In this document: positions 48,784 to 59,500 of the stretch, one piece after another
Layout of the letters: every line of letters begins with the position of its first letter
How positions within the stretch are numbered: position 1 is the first letter of the stretch
Assembly: GCA_015233935.1 (NCBI GenBank)
Contig: JADFXB010000001.1
Location: forward strand, 19,997-83,996
DNA length: 64,000 nt
Direction of reading: 5' to 3'
Source: Magnetococcales bacterium
Lineage (GTDB): Bacteria; Pseudomonadota; Magnetococcia; Magnetococcales; JADFXB01
Program-made: the position numbers and the translations under genes
Notes under the pieces: generated by a model
Seen by the model: only the letters and a program-made list of their open reading frames with translations
Told to the model about the DNA's origin: nothing
Database searches by the model: none

Positions 48784-50286
48784 TCATTTGCGGGTGGCGA
48801 TCCTGCCTTCCAAGGCGGGCTGCCAATCAGGATGAGCCAGCAAATATTCTTTGATATGATTGGTCACCAAAGTGGCGTTGCTGGCATCCAATAATACGCG
48901 ACCATGCTGCAATGCATCATATCCATCATTGCCCCCTGCCAGATAGTCGGTGGTGGCCAATTTGTAGGTACGATCAAGGGCTAACACAACCTTTCCCACC
49001 GTTACCTCCAATAACCGCTCTCCCGTTGGCCGGGTCGGATCATAGACCAGATTCATGCCGGAAATTTGAGGAAACCTCCCTCCCCCTTGTTCAATCTGGG
49101 AAAGAGTGCTCTCCAAAACCGTCCATAAATCCTTGCCCTTGATCTCCAACAGCATGGTGACATTGCCAAAAGGCAGCTCCGTCAAAAGATCTTTTTGGGA
49201 GAGAGAATAACCCACCGGATAACTACGATTACCCCGCAACCCTCCCCCATTGAAGAGAGCCACTTCTGCTCCAACCGCCTCCCGCATGGCATCGGTCACC
49301 AGGTTGCCCAACGCATTCTCGCCACCACGAACACTGCCTACCACGCTGTCAAAAGGCTTGGCAAGAGTGAGTAACGGTTTACCCAATGCCTTGTCCAACA
49401 TGGTCTGATAGCGATCCACCATAGCCTGCATCACCGGATCCGCCAAAACACCCCCCACCGGACGCACCTGCCAGGCAAATTGCCAGGAAGGATGGGTTCC
49501 ATGCTCCTCAACTGCCTCCACCACCGTAATATATTGATTGTCCGAACCCGACTTGACGATCAAGACTCCCTTTTCATAAATGGCCATGGGGTCATGATCA
49601 TGCCCACCCAAAATTAAATCGATGCCAGGAACCTCAGCCGCCAATTGGCGATCCTCATGCAATAAAAGATGGGTCAGAGCAACGATCATCTTGGCCCCCT
49701 TCCCCTTCAATTCAGCCACCTGCTGGCGAGCAGTCTCCAAAACAGGCGTAAAGGCAATCTCCCTTCCCGGCTTGGAAGAAGTGGCCGTCTGGGGAGTGAT
49801 GACACCAAAAAATCCCACCGGAATACCATGAACCTCCCGAATCAGATTCCGTTTTGTTCCAGGATAGGGCGTACCCGATTTAAGACCCATATTGGCCGCC
49901 AACCAACTGGCCTTGGACGCCGCCAATTGCTGTTGCATATTTTCCGGCCCGAAATCAAATTCATGATTGCCAGGAACAGCCAGCTCCATCCCTAACAAGT
50001 TCATGGCCTCCACCATTTGCCCACCCTTCACCAAACCAGACAACAAGGAGGGGGAAAGAAGGTCACCACCAAAGGTGAAAAGCAATTGGGGATCTTTTTG
50101 CCGATACTCCCGCAGAATGGTGCCCAAATAAGCCACCCCACCCAGTCCATCCCGTGGTTGCAACTCATAGACATCATTGACATGGAGAAAGGTTAATTTT
50201 TTATCTGCCCCTTCAGCCCCGCTTCCTGCCATCAGAGCCATCAAACCAAGCAATCCAATAAAGCGACCAAACATGCCGTCCCCCAT
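48784..50286 (-). CDS. Secreted 5'-nucleotidase/metallophosphatase (UshA-like)
   Basis: LTFLHVNDVYEL, VPGNHEFDFGPE, LGGHDHDP, NGGGLRGNRSYPVG, TTDYLAGGNDGYDAL. Confidence 0.94.
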   Translation of the reverse strand: MGDGMFGRFIGLLGLMALMAGSGAEGADKKLTFLHVNDVYELQPRDGLGGVAYLGTILREYRQKDPQLLFTFGGDLLSPSLLSGLVKGGQMVEAMNLLGMELAVPGNHEFDFGPENMQQQLAASKASWLAANMGLKSGTPYPGTKRNLIREVHGIPVGFFGVITPQTATSSKPGREIAFTPVLETARQQVAELKGKGAKMIVALTHLLLHEDRQLAAEVPGIDLILGGHDHDPMAIYEKGVLIVKSGSDNQYITVVEAVEEHGTHPSWQFAWQVRPVGGVLADPVMQAMVDRYQTMLDKALGKPLLTLAKPFDSVVGSVRGGENALGNLVTDAMREAVGAEVALFNGGGLRGNRSYPVGYSLSQKDLLTELPFGNVTMLLEIKGKDLWTVLESTLSQIEQGGGRFPQISGMNLVYDPTRPTGERLLEVTVGKVVLALDRTYKLATTDYLAGGNDGYDALQHGRVLLDASNATLVTNHIKEYLLAHPDWQPALEGRIATRK

Positions 50287-50452
50287 GATTTCTGTTTCTC
50301 AAGAGAATAAAATATACAACCCTTTCATAGCACAGTGGACTATGCAGATGGAAGGTTGATGGTAGAATGGGTTGTTGCTATTGTGAAGCGTGCCTATAAA
50401 GAAATTAAACCAGGAGTGGTTTCCCTTATTTGTTGATATCTGGGGGGCGTTG

Positions 50453-52462
50453 ATGAAAAATCTAAAGCTGGGACTCAAGTTGAGTCTGGGATTTGGCGTG
50501 GTGTTTTTGTTAATAATTGCCGTGGTGGCAGTGGGCTGGAAGGGATTAAATGAAGTAGTCTTCCGGGCTGGCAACCAAAACTCTCTGGCCGATTTAATCA
50601 AATACTCAGACGATGCCCGTCGTCACGAGAAGAATTATGTTATACGCAATGATCCCGATGCGATCAAGAAAAATGCCGAACTTATGGCAAAATTTCAGGA
50701 AGAGGCCAAAGATCTCCGGGATACCAAACTGACGGTGCGGGCCAACCAGGAACGGGTGGATACAGCACGTTCAGCAGGTGAGGCCTACAGTAAAGCCTTT
50801 CAAAATTTTGTGGCCATGGATAAGGAAAAAACCAAAGCCATGGAGGAAATGCGGGCTTCCGGGCAAAAAGTTCAGCAGGTGGTAGACATCTATATCAAGG
50901 ATCAAAGAGATAAGCTGGCCAGGCATCAGGCAGCCGGTGAGCTGGATAAAATCAATGAACGGGTAGCCAAGATTGACGACGGCAAGCAAATTCTCCTATG
51001 GTTTGTGGAAATGCGCAAAGAGGAGAAAGAGGTCATCATCACCAAGGGCAAAGATGCCAGCCGAATCAAGAATGTGCAGGATAATGTGGGCAAAATCATC
51101 GCCCTCTCCGAAAATCTTCTAACCCGCTTTCAGGATCCGGTCAATATCGCCCAGGTCAAAGAGGTGATTGCCGCGACCAAAGACTACAAAAAAGATTTTG
51201 ACGACTATCTGGAACTGTTCGCCAAACAGGACAAGACTGAAGCCGAAATGGTATCCTCCGCCCGCACCTTGCAGGATAAACTGCTGGAGGTGGAAAAGGT
51301 GGTGAACCAGATTATGCAGGATGCCACCCACTCCGCTGAAAACATGATGATCGGTGGTGCCCTGCTGGCCATCCTGTTGGGTATGGTCATTGCCTATTCC
51401 ATCACCCAGGCCATTGCCAAACCTTTGAATCAGGGGGTGGATTTTGCCAGCCGGGTGGCAGAGGGGGATTTGACCGTTACCTTGGATCTGGAACAAAAGG
51501 ATGAGGTGGGACAACTGGCGGATGCCATGCGTAACATGGTGCGCAATCTGCGTAGTGTGGTAGCCGAAGTGCGAACAGCCGCCAACAATGTGGCGGCAGG
51601 CAGCCAGGAATTGAGCAGTTCCGCCCAGCAGCTCTCCCAAGGGGCCACCAGTCAGGCAGCCGCAGTGGAAGAGACCTCCTCTGCTATGGAAGAGATGGCC
51701 GCCAACATCCAACAAAATACCGATAATGCCCAACAAACGGAAAAAATTGCCCGTCAGGCCTCCCTGGATGCCATAGAAGGGGGAAAATCGGTCACTCATG
51801 CGGTGCAGGCCATGAAGGAAATTGCCTCAAAAATTTCCATCATCGAAGAAATTGCCAGGCAGACCAATCTGTTGGCCCTCAACGCAGCCATCGAGGCGGC
51901 GCGGGCCGGTGAACATGGCAAAGGCTTCGCCGTGGTGGCCGCTGAAGTGCGCAAACTGGCAGAACGCAGCCAAACTGCCGCTGGGGAAATCAGTAAACTG
52001 TCCGCCTCCAGCGTGACCGTGGCAGAACAAACCGGACAAATCATCAATAAACTGGTGCCAGATATCCAACGCACTTCCGATCTGATTCAAGAAATCGCTG
52101 CCTCCAACCGGGAGCAGAATCAAGGGGCGGTCCAAATCAACAGTGCCATCCAGTCCCTGGATCAAGTGATCCAACAAAATGCCGGTGCCTCAGAAGAGAT
52201 GGCTGCCACTGCCGAAGAACTCTCCTCTCAGGCAGATCAGTTGCAAAATGCCATCTCCTTCTTTAAAACAGGGGATGGTGGTGATTCTGTTCCCCACTCC
52301 AGCAGTCGTCCGGCAGCCCGCAAAAGTGCCCCTGCCCAGACCATGCGCCCCACCGTGGCCAATAAGGCCAAAAAACCGGTAGCCGCCCTTCCCCACCATC
52401 AGGAAAAAGAGGAAAGTGGCATGGCGTTGCATATGGGGGATGACTCGTTTGAAAAATTCTAA
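50453..52462 (+). CDS. Methyl-accepting chemotaxis protein
   Basis: HAMP + [41 protein letters not shown]. Confidence 0.97.
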   Translation: MKNLKLGLKLSLGFGVVFLLIIAVVAVGWKGLNEVVFRAGNQNSLADLIKYSDDARRHEKNYVIRNDPDAIKKNAELMAKFQEEAKDLRDTKLTVRANQERVDTARSAGEAYSKAFQNFVAMDKEKTKAMEEMRASGQKVQQVVDIYIKDQRDKLARHQAAGELDKINERVAKIDDGKQILLWFVEMRKEEKEVIITKGKDASRIKNVQDNVGKIIALSENLLTRFQDPVNIAQVKEVIAATKDYKKDFDDYLELFAKQDKTEAEMVSSARTLQDKLLEVEKVVNQIMQDATHSAENMMIGGALLAILLGMVIAYSITQAIAKPLNQGVDFASRVAEGDLTVTLDLEQKDEVGQLADAMRNMVRNLRSVVAEVRTAANNVAAGSQELSSSAQQLSQGATSQAAAVEETSSAMEEMAANIQQNTDNAQQTEKIARQASLDAIEGGKSVTHAVQAMKEIASKISIIEEIARQTNLLALNAAIEAARAGEHGKGFAVVAAEVRKLAERSQTAAGEISKLSASSVTVAEQTGQIINKLVPDIQRTSDLIQEIAASNREQNQGAVQINSAIQSLDQVIQQNAGASEEMAATAEELSSQADQLQNAISFFKTGDGGDSVPHSSSRPAARKSAPAQTMRPTVANKAKKPVAALPHHQEKEESGMALHMGDDSFEKF

Positions 52463-52484
52463 GGTTGGTTGAAGGAGTGCATGG

Positions 52485-53561
52485 ATGTCGCTGGAACAAT
52501 GGGTAAGAAAGGCTGTCTGGCAAATGGCAGGATATACACCGGGGGAACAACCACGGGGTCATCAATCCTTCGTCAAACTCAATACCAATGAAAATCCCTA
52601 CCCACCCCCCAAGGTGGTGCTGGATGCCATTGCCAATGAGGTGGATGGCCTCTTGCGCCTCTACCCGGAACCTTCCTCCCTGGCAGTGCGGGAAGCAGCC
52701 TCCCGCGCCTACGGGGTGCATCCCGATCAAGTCTTGGTGGGCAATGGTTCCGACGATCTATTGACCATGATCTATCGAACCTTTCTGGAGCCAGGGGAGC
52801 GGGTGGCCTATCCCGACCCCACCTATACCCTCTATCCGGCCCTGGCTACCTTGCAAGGAGCAGAAGCGGTGGGCGTTCCCTGGTTGGAGCAGGGGGAGCT
52901 GCCCGTGGAAGGATTGGTGGCCACCCAAGCCAAGGTGGTGATCATCGCCCGCCCCAATGCCCCTACTGGCCATGTGGTTTCTTTGGATCTGGTGGCACGC
53001 CTCTGTCGCCTGACCAGCGGTGTGGTGGTGTTGGATGAAGCCTATGGAGATTTTGCCACCGATGCCGGTTGGCCCCTGCTCTCCCGCTTTCCCAATTTAA
53101 TCATTATTCGCACCCTCTCCAAATCCATGTGCCTGGCAGGTATTCGGCTGGGATTGGGCTTCATGCCCAAGGAGATGGCCTTCCAAATGCACAAGGTGCG
53201 GGATTCCTACAATGTGGACCGCCTGGCCCAGGCTGCAGCAGTGGCCGCCCTGAATCATCTGGATGCCTATCGTCCCATCATTGATGCCATCGTCCAGGAA
53301 CGGGAAAAAGTGATCCTGGCCCTGCGTCAGCGGGGATTCCAGGTCATGGACAGCCAGGCCAACTTTGTTCTGGCCACCGTTCCAAACGGGCGTCGCAGCG
53401 GCCATCAATGGCTGGAAGAGCTGAAAAAAGAGGGCATTCTGGTGCGTTATTTCGGCTCCGATCCCCGTCTCAGTGACAAACTACGCATTACCATTGGCAC
53501 ACCCGAACAAATGGAACGGTTACTGGATGCGGTTGATGGTCTGCTGCAAGACAACACATGA
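52485..53561 (+). CDS. hisC: Histidinol-phosphate aminotransferase
   Basis: KLNTNENPYPPP, VGNGSDDLL, RTLSKSMCLAGIRLG. Confidence 0.96.
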   Translation: MSLEQWVRKAVWQMAGYTPGEQPRGHQSFVKLNTNENPYPPPKVVLDAIANEVDGLLRLYPEPSSLAVREAASRAYGVHPDQVLVGNGSDDLLTMIYRTFLEPGERVAYPDPTYTLYPALATLQGAEAVGVPWLEQGELPVEGLVATQAKVVIIARPNAPTGHVVSLDLVARLCRLTSGVVVLDEAYGDFATDAGWPLLSRFPNLIIIRTLSKSMCLAGIRLGLGFMPKEMAFQMHKVRDSYNVDRLAQAAAVAALNHLDAYRPIIDAIVQEREKVILALRQRGFQVMDSQANFVLATVPNGRRSGHQWLEELKKEGILVRYFGSDPRLSDKLRITIGTPEQMERLLDAVDGLLQDNT

Positions 53562-54823
53562 CCCCCTCCTGGTATCAAAGCCTGGCTGTCTACTGGGATC
53601 GCCGCATGGCCATAGTCCTCCTGTTGGGCTATGCCAGCGGCCTTCCCCTTGCCCTCACCTTGGGAACTCTCACCCTATGGTTGGCCGATCTGGGCTTGGA
53701 AAAAACCACCATCGGCCTGTTCGGGCTGGTCTCCCTCCCCTATAACCTGAAATTTTTGTGGGCACCCCTGCTGGATGGCCTTTCCCCACCCTGGCCTTTG
53801 ACCCGCCTGGGTAGGCGTCGGGGTTGGTTGCTCTTGATCCAGTTGGGCTTGATGGCTTCCATTCTGGCCATGTCCGCCGTGGATCCTCGTGGGCAGCTTT
53901 CGTTACTGGCCTTGACAGCCCTGGCGGTGGCCTTTTTTTCCGCCAGCCAGGATATTGTCATCGATGCCTTGCGGGTGGAAATTTTGGAAGAAGAACAGTT
54001 TGCCGCCGGGGCCGGGGTGGTGGTGCTGGGTTATCGGTTGGGCATGCTGGTTTCCGGCGCAGGAGCCCTCTATCTGGCCTCCTTTTTTGGTTGGGCCACC
54101 GCCTACGCCTTGATGGCCGTCATGATGCTCCCCGCTTTTTTGTTGATCCTCTTTATGCAGGAACCAAAAGTACCAGGGGTGGCCATACACCACGATTCCT
54201 CCCTGTGGGCGTGGTTGCAACGGGTGGTGATCCTTCCCTTTTCCGACTTTTTGCAGCGACCGGGCTGGTGGGCCATGCTGGCCTTTATCCTGTGTTACAA
54301 ACTGGGGGATGCCCTGGCTGGCTTGATGACCAGCCCTCTTTATCGGGAACTGGGCTTCACCTTGGTGGAAATTGCCAACGTCACCAAAGTGTTCGGTCTG
54401 ATTGCCACCCTGGCGGGCGGTGTATTGGGTGGGGCATTGGTGGCCCGTTTGGGATTGATGTCCGGGCTATTCTGGTTCGGTCTCTTGCAAATGCTCTCCA
54501 ATTTAATGTTTATGTTGTTGGCCTGGGCAGGACATGACATGGGCATGCTCATGGCCACGGTAGCCATCGAAAATTTGAGCGGCGGAATGGGAAGTGCCGC
54601 ATTGGTGGCCTATCTTTCCAGTCTGTGCAATCGCTCCTATACTGCCACCCAATATGCCCTGCTCTCCGCCATCGCCTCCCTGGCCCGTGGAGTGCTGGCC
54701 TCCGGCAGCGGCTGGCTGGCCGACACCATGGGCTGGAGTGGCTTTTTCCTCTTCACGGTAGTGGCCTCGTTGCCCGCCTTGGCCTTACTTCTCTATCTGC
54801 AACGCCGGTTTCCCATCCGTTGA
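53558..54823 (+). CDS. AmpG-like MFS transporter
   Basis: LLGYASGLPLALTLGTLTLWLADLGLEKTTIGLFGLVSLPYNLKFLWAPLLD...SASQDIVIDALR. Confidence 0.93.
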   Translation: MTPSWYQSLAVYWDRRMAIVLLLGYASGLPLALTLGTLTLWLADLGLEKTTIGLFGLVSLPYNLKFLWAPLLDGLSPPWPLTRLGRRRGWLLLIQLGLMASILAMSAVDPRGQLSLLALTALAVAFFSASQDIVIDALRVEILEEEQFAAGAGVVVLGYRLGMLVSGAGALYLASFFGWATAYALMAVMMLPAFLLILFMQEPKVPGVAIHHDSSLWAWLQRVVILPFSDFLQRPGWWAMLAFILCYKLGDALAGLMTSPLYRELGFTLVEIANVTKVFGLIATLAGGVLGGALVARLGLMSGLFWFGLLQMLSNLMFMLLAWAGHDMGMLMATVAIENLSGGMGSAALVAYLSSLCNRSYTATQYALLSAIASLARGVLASGSGWLADTMGWSGFFLFTVVASLPALALLLYLQRRFPIR

Positions 54824-55612
54824 GGGGAGCTGCTCATGATTGGCGTAGATATGGGCGTGTTCATTTAACACTCTGGCCGCATCCCCCGTCGCCGGATCAC
54901 CACATACCCCAGACTCTCCACAACGGGGATCCCGCAGTTTGGCGTTGGAAAAGAAGGGCAGACTGGCCTTGTCATTGCCCATAACCTGCCCCATCCATCC
55001 CCCCACCATGATATCCCCAAACTCCCCTTCCTGAGGCTTGCCGTCACAATTGCCCTCCCCAAACCCGTTGGCATAGGGGGTAAGGGCGGTGGCATGACCA
55101 TGTTTGGGCTGGCAGCGGTCCACCAGTGCACCATGATTCAAGCCCATGAGATGCCCCAGTTCATGGGCCAGGGTATGCCCACCACAAACAGGGTGGATAA
55201 CTGCCAGGGCGCGGCGGCTGTCAGCAATTTCTGCCAGAGTTTTATTGACCGCATAGGCGCGACCACAAATGGCCTTTCCTTTGTGAAGAATTTTATCGGT
55301 CAACATAAAGGTATAATCGGCTCCCACCTGGCGATTGTGTTGTTGCAGACCAGCAAACACCCCTTCTTGGTTGAACATGGCATGCACAATTTTCACCGGA
55401 TCGTTTTCTTCCACCCGCAAAGGGGTAACATCCACCAATCTTGCCTGGAGATTGACCTGGCTATTTATAAAATAGTCATTCAATTGCCCCACCATTTTGG
55501 CCATTTTTGCCCGATCATTCAGGTGAGGCTGGACAATAAAGCGCAAATCGATGGTCTCAGCCATGGCAAGGGTGGTGGTAAAAAACAACCCGATGATCAG
55601 CAAAATTTTCAT
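54785..55612 (-). CDS. Secreted zinc metalloprotease (metzincin-like)
   Basis: Signal peptide and HTLAHELGHLMGLNHG (HExxHxxGxxH). Confidence 0.88.
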   Translation of the reverse strand: MKILLIIGLFFTTTLAMAETIDLRFIVQPHLNDRAKMAKMVGQLNDYFINSQVNLQARLVDVTPLRVEENDPVKIVHAMFNQEGVFAGLQQHNRQVGADYTFMLTDKILHKGKAICGRAYAVNKTLAEIADSRRALAVIHPVCGGHTLAHELGHLMGLNHGALVDRCQPKHGHATALTPYANGFGEGNCDGKPQEGEFGDIMVGGWMGQVMGNDKASLPFFSNAKLRDPRCGESGVCGDPATGDAARVLNEHAHIYANHEQLPSTDGKPALQIEK

Positions 55613-56208
55613 GGTCCATGATCCGATTGCAGAAGATAGAGGGCCAATACCCCCAGGAAAAAAATAAATTCCGCCAGGGAGAGAATCAGCAAAAGACGGG
55701 TAAGTCGCCGGTTGCGGGGGGCCATAGCCAGATGAACCCGATCCATATACCAGGCATAACCGGGCAACCAGCCATATTTTTTTTGCTGTAACAAGTGGCC
55801 ATGGATGGCCGATCCCCAGGGGATAAGGCTGTGGTCCAGGCGGGGATGTTGGTGGCTTAAGGGGTGGTGGTAAAAATCTTCGATGGTCAGGATGGCGGTG
55901 AAATCAGCGGCAGGTCGCAAGGTAAAACGGGTAAGAATTTTCTCCCCCTGTCGATGATGAAAGGTCATGGTCCAGGTTTGGGGTGAAGATTCCAGCAGGA
56001 AGGAGAGTTCCAGGGGATAGTCCACCAGTTCATCTTGCAGCCGTGCCTGGCACAGGAGATTTTCTTGCTGCCAGTGGTGGAGATTCCAATGGGGATTGAG
56101 ACGAAGCAAACGGCGAATATCTTGCAGAAACTGCCACAATTCCGGGCAGGAGAGGGGTGTGGCCACTTCTACCCAGGCCCGGTTGGCGGGATCAAGATCC
56201 ATCGGCAA
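55609..56208 (-). CDS. Hypothetical protein with C-terminal TM helix
   Basis: Intact ORF overlapping both neighbours; C-terminal LLLILSLAEFIFFLGVLALYLL. Confidence 0.7.
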   Translation of the reverse strand: MPMDLDPANRAWVEVATPLSCPELWQFLQDIRRLLRLNPHWNLHHWQQENLLCQARLQDELVDYPLELSFLLESSPQTWTMTFHHRQGEKILTRFTLRPAADFTAILTIEDFYHHPLSHQHPRLDHSLIPWGSAIHGHLLQQKKYGWLPGYAWYMDRVHLAMAPRNRRLTRLLLILSLAEFIFFLGVLALYLLQSDHGP

Positions 56209-56668
56209 GAGGGGCTGCGATAAAGAGGGGAACTTTGATCTGACTGGTTAATTTTTGGATGTCCACCCGAGAGCGAAAGCCAGAAAATCCCCGTTTGCGG
56301 CGTGGCCCCAGAACCAGGGGGGCTTTTTCCTGTTCGGTCAAGCGGAGGACTTCCTCGGTGGGGTCGCCAAAACGAACGGTGGAGGAAAATTCCACCCCTT
56401 GTTCACTGGCGCGCTGGCGCAGACGATCCACCCAGCGGGCAGCTTCGTCAGCCAACATTTTTTCCACATAGCGGGCGAACTCCTGGCGGGTAGAGGCGTT
56501 ATTGAGCCAATCATCCCCTTGCATTCCAGCCCAAAAATCGGGAACCACCCAAAGATGGATGAGCTGGCCCTTGCCATCGCCCAACAAGGCAAAGGCCAGC
56601 TCTTCAGCACGACAGGCCCCGGCAGTGCCGTGATGGGCCAGAATCAATCTGTCAGCAGGGAAGATCAC
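56192..56668 (-). CDS. Universal stress protein family
   Basis: ADRLILAHHGTAGACRAEELAFALLGDGKGQLIHLWVV...LVLGPRRKRGFSGFRSRV. Confidence 0.75.
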   Translation of the reverse strand: MIFPADRLILAHHGTAGACRAEELAFALLGDGKGQLIHLWVVPDFWAGMQGDDWLNNASTRQEFARYVEKMLADEAARWVDRLRQRASEQGVEFSSTVRFGDPTEEVLRLTEQEKAPLVLGPRRKRGFSGFRSRVDIQKLTSQIKVPLFIAAPLADGS

Positions 56669-56675
56669 CGTTTGC

Positions 56676-56831
56676 TTACTTCATCATGAAGGTGATAGCC
56701 ACCGCCAGCAGAATAGCGGCCAACAGTGCACCGAAATCCTCGTAGCGATCATGGGTAAAGATGGAAAGAGGGGTGCCCCGATCAAAGGTGGGGGTCTCTT
56801 CCACCACATTTTCTTCATCGATCTCTTGCAT
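56676..56831 (-). CDS. 51-aa single-TM protein between YeiH-like exporter and USP (not in ORF track)
   Basis: Translation MQEIDEENVVEETPTFDRGTPLSIFTHDRYEDFGALLAAILLAVAITFMMK*; tightly packed with both neighbours on the same strand. Confidence 0.75.
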   Translation of the reverse strand: MQEIDEENVVEETPTFDRGTPLSIFTHDRYEDFGALLAAILLAVAITFMMK

Positions 56832-56846
56832 GATCCATCTCCCAGG

Positions 56847-58532
56847 TCAAACAAATTCACGGACGAAGAGCAACACAACAATCAGGGAACCCACCGCCTT
56901 GAGGGTGCCGACGATGGAGCCGATCACTAAGGGTGTACCTCCCGCTTGTTTGATGGCGCGGGTGGTGATCTGCATACCAAGGCCGATCAGTCCAAAGGAG
57001 AAGAGCCAGGCGATCCAGTCGCGGAAGGCTCCAATGATGGGGGAGTCGTGCCAGGCGGCCTTGCTGGCATTTTCCAGGATGCCTTTGACCACCCCTTCCA
57101 CTTCCGGCAATTTACCCACCGCCTTGAGGACATCGTCCTGGGAGCGGGAGGTCAATTTGCGGTTTTTGATCAAAAGTTGCAAGGCAGCTTTTTGTTCTGC
57201 GTCCTTGATTTTGCCAAGTTCTGCTTCCAAGAAGCGTACTTCCTTGGGTTTTAACAGTTTTTCTTCCTTGATTTTATCGCTGGAGAAATATTTTCCCTGA
57301 TAGTGGTCGGCAGGGGCAAAGACGCCAAGGGAAGAGAGGGCGAACATGAAGATAAATCCCAGCACGAAGACGGGAAATTTGGTGATCAAAACGTGCAGGA
57401 GGTCCACCTTTTCGGCTTCATCTTCATGTTTGACATACCAGGTTGCCAACCACAAGACGATGATGGGCAGGAAGAGGACGCGGGTGATGTTGAAAATTTC
57501 CGCCACTTTCAGGGTTTGGATGCCTTCAGGATCATAGGCAAGGGCAGCCCCTGCCACTTGGGCGGAGTTGAGGATACCGGTTCCTGCCCAGGCCCCGAAT
57601 TGGACCGGCCCCATGTGGAAAATGTGGCCGACAATGGGGAAGAGGAACATGCACATCACCCCCCACAGGAGGATGGTACCGATGGTATAGGCGATATCCA
57701 TGGCTTTGGCTTGTACCACTGGGGCAGCGGCCACGGTGGCGGAGACGCCACAGACCCCCATGCCAGCGGAAAGAACGCCGGTCATGCTGTTGTTGGCTCC
57801 CATGCGGCGTCCCATGATCAAGACCAGCCAGACGGAACCCAAGACGAAGATGCCGATCATGACCACGCTCAGGGCACCCAGTTGGGCCAGTTCAGCGGCA
57901 CTGTAGAGGGTTCCCAACAGGATTACGCCGGTTTTCAGGCAGAAGCGGGCCAGTCGAACACCGTTGGCGGCCCAGGCGGGGATGGAAATGACGTTGGCCA
58001 CCAGGATGCCGATGACGATACCCAAGACCACATAGTTGAGTCCCATGACTTTGGCGAAGTCAAAGCTCAAGGTTCCCGCATCCTGGACAGCTTTACCCAA
58101 GTTGGCAAACATGGGATCCAACCCCCAGCGCACCACGAAGGAGATCATCAGGATGAGGGCGACGCCTGGCACGGTGGAGATGAGGTAATCCAGATTACCT
58201 TTCACCGGGTTCCAGAGGAGGATGAAGAGTCCCACCAGGGTAAAGAAGCCACCGAAGATAAAACAGAGATTGGCTTGTTGTTCTTTGGCCTGGTCGAACT
58301 TGGTTTTGGGCATGGATTTGACGGGGGCGGCTTCGCCCTTTTTGGCGGCCAGTTCGGTGGCCACTTTCATTTCAGCGTCAAATTTTTCTTTTACTTTCAG
58401 GTGGTCCCGATAGCTGCGGGATTGCAGGGAGGATTGCAGGGAATCCAGGTGGGTGGTGGTATTGAGCCAGCCCCACAGGAGAATCAGCACCCCGATGATG
58501 AGGAGGGCGGGTGATTTTTTAGTATAGATCAT
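56847..58532 (-). CDS. Putative sulfate exporter family transporter (YeiH/UPF0324-like)
   Basis: Multi-TM, GVLSAGMGVCGVSATVAAAPVVQAKAMDIAYTIGTILLWG, GTGILNSAQVAGAALAY. Confidence 0.9.
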   Translation of the reverse strand: MIYTKKSPALLIIGVLILLWGWLNTTTHLDSLQSSLQSRSYRDHLKVKEKFDAEMKVATELAAKKGEAAPVKSMPKTKFDQAKEQQANLCFIFGGFFTLVGLFILLWNPVKGNLDYLISTVPGVALILMISFVVRWGLDPMFANLGKAVQDAGTLSFDFAKVMGLNYVVLGIVIGILVANVISIPAWAANGVRLARFCLKTGVILLGTLYSAAELAQLGALSVVMIGIFVLGSVWLVLIMGRRMGANNSMTGVLSAGMGVCGVSATVAAAPVVQAKAMDIAYTIGTILLWGVMCMFLFPIVGHIFHMGPVQFGAWAGTGILNSAQVAGAALAYDPEGIQTLKVAEIFNITRVLFLPIIVLWLATWYVKHEDEAEKVDLLHVLITKFPVFVLGFIFMFALSSLGVFAPADHYQGKYFSSDKIKEEKLLKPKEVRFLEAELGKIKDAEQKAALQLLIKNRKLTSRSQDDVLKAVGKLPEVEGVVKGILENASKAAWHDSPIIGAFRDWIAWLFSFGLIGLGMQITTRAIKQAGGTPLVIGSIVGTLKAVGSLIVVLLFVREFV

Positions 58533-58583
58533 GGTGATCCCTTTAATCTGAACATGAACCCCAGGGAGTGGCTTGTTAAGGGG

Positions 58584-59045
58584 TTATTCAATGGGCAGAT
58601 TGCGTGCTTTCCAGTCGGGGAAGCCATCCCGATACCAGTTGACTTTTTGATAGCCATTTTTGGCCAGCATGACAGCGGCTTTGTAGGAACGCCAGCAGGT
58701 AGGACCGTTGCAGAAGACCACGTAGGCTTGGGCTTTATCGGAAATTTTGCTCATATCGAAGGCGTCTTGGGAGGCGTCGTATTGCACATCCTTGGCACTT
58801 TTTTCGTCGTAGACCACGGAGATGGCCCCTTTGAGGCTACCTTCCGCATATTCGGCAGCTTTACGGGTATCCACCAGGACGGCTCCCTGTCCTTGCAGGG
58901 CTTGTACTTGGTCAGCGTTGACCAAGTTGATCCCTGCGGGTGGGGTAGCGGGATTTTCGGGAGGGGAGGCTGCCCAAAGAGAGGAAGCCAACACCATCAG
59001 ACCGGCCACAACACCACTGTACAGGGATTTTTTGAGCATTTTCAT
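58584..59045 (-). CDS. Secreted rhodanese-like protein
   Basis: QGQGAVLVDTRKAAEYAEGSLKGAISV...YVVFCNGPTCWRSYKAAVMLAKNGYQKVNWYRDGFPDW. Confidence 0.92.
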   Translation of the reverse strand: MKMLKKSLYSGVVAGLMVLASSLWAASPPENPATPPAGINLVNADQVQALQGQGAVLVDTRKAAEYAEGSLKGAISVVYDEKSAKDVQYDASQDAFDMSKISDKAQAYVVFCNGPTCWRSYKAAVMLAKNGYQKVNWYRDGFPDWKARNLPIE

Positions 59046-59297
59046 GGTTCACTCCTCAAAAAAAGTGAATGCAAAAATTTGAATGGACAATAGACTAGCT
59101 TTTTTGACTTGAGCGGTCAATCACTATACTGCGCCAGGATTTGTCTGAAGGGGTTGTTTAGGTGTGGTGTAAAGGGGCAGATTCATTTCTTGCAGGTTTG
59201 GGGGTAGATAATTAATTTTTCCTTTGCCACGACCAGGGAAATGATGTAGCATCCGCCTTCTTCGCTGTCACCTCCTGGAAAAACAGGAGCCCCTACG

Positions 59298-59386
59298 GAG
59301 AGATGACCGAGTGGTCGAAGGTGCACGCCTGGAAAGCGTGTGAACCCGTAAAGGTTCCGAGGGTTCGAATCCCTCTCTCTCCGCCA
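59298..59386 (+). tRNA. tRNA-Ser(GGA)
   Basis: GGAGAGAT...cacgcctGGAaagcgtg...long variable arm...GGGTTCGAATCCC TCTCTCTCC G CCA. Confidence 0.96.
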
Positions 59387-59500
59387 TTTTTGCGTATTAA
59401 CCCCCCTGAAAAATCTAGCAATTCCTTGAAATTCCGATAGATACTGCTAAAATTCGTCCAACAGCGTCCACTCAAATCCAGCCAAAGCCACGTTTCCATT

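Noticed and set aside
57303-58514. 403-aa plus-strand ORF
   Set aside because: Antisense shadow of the YeiH-like exporter; low-complexity Gly/His/Asp-rich translation
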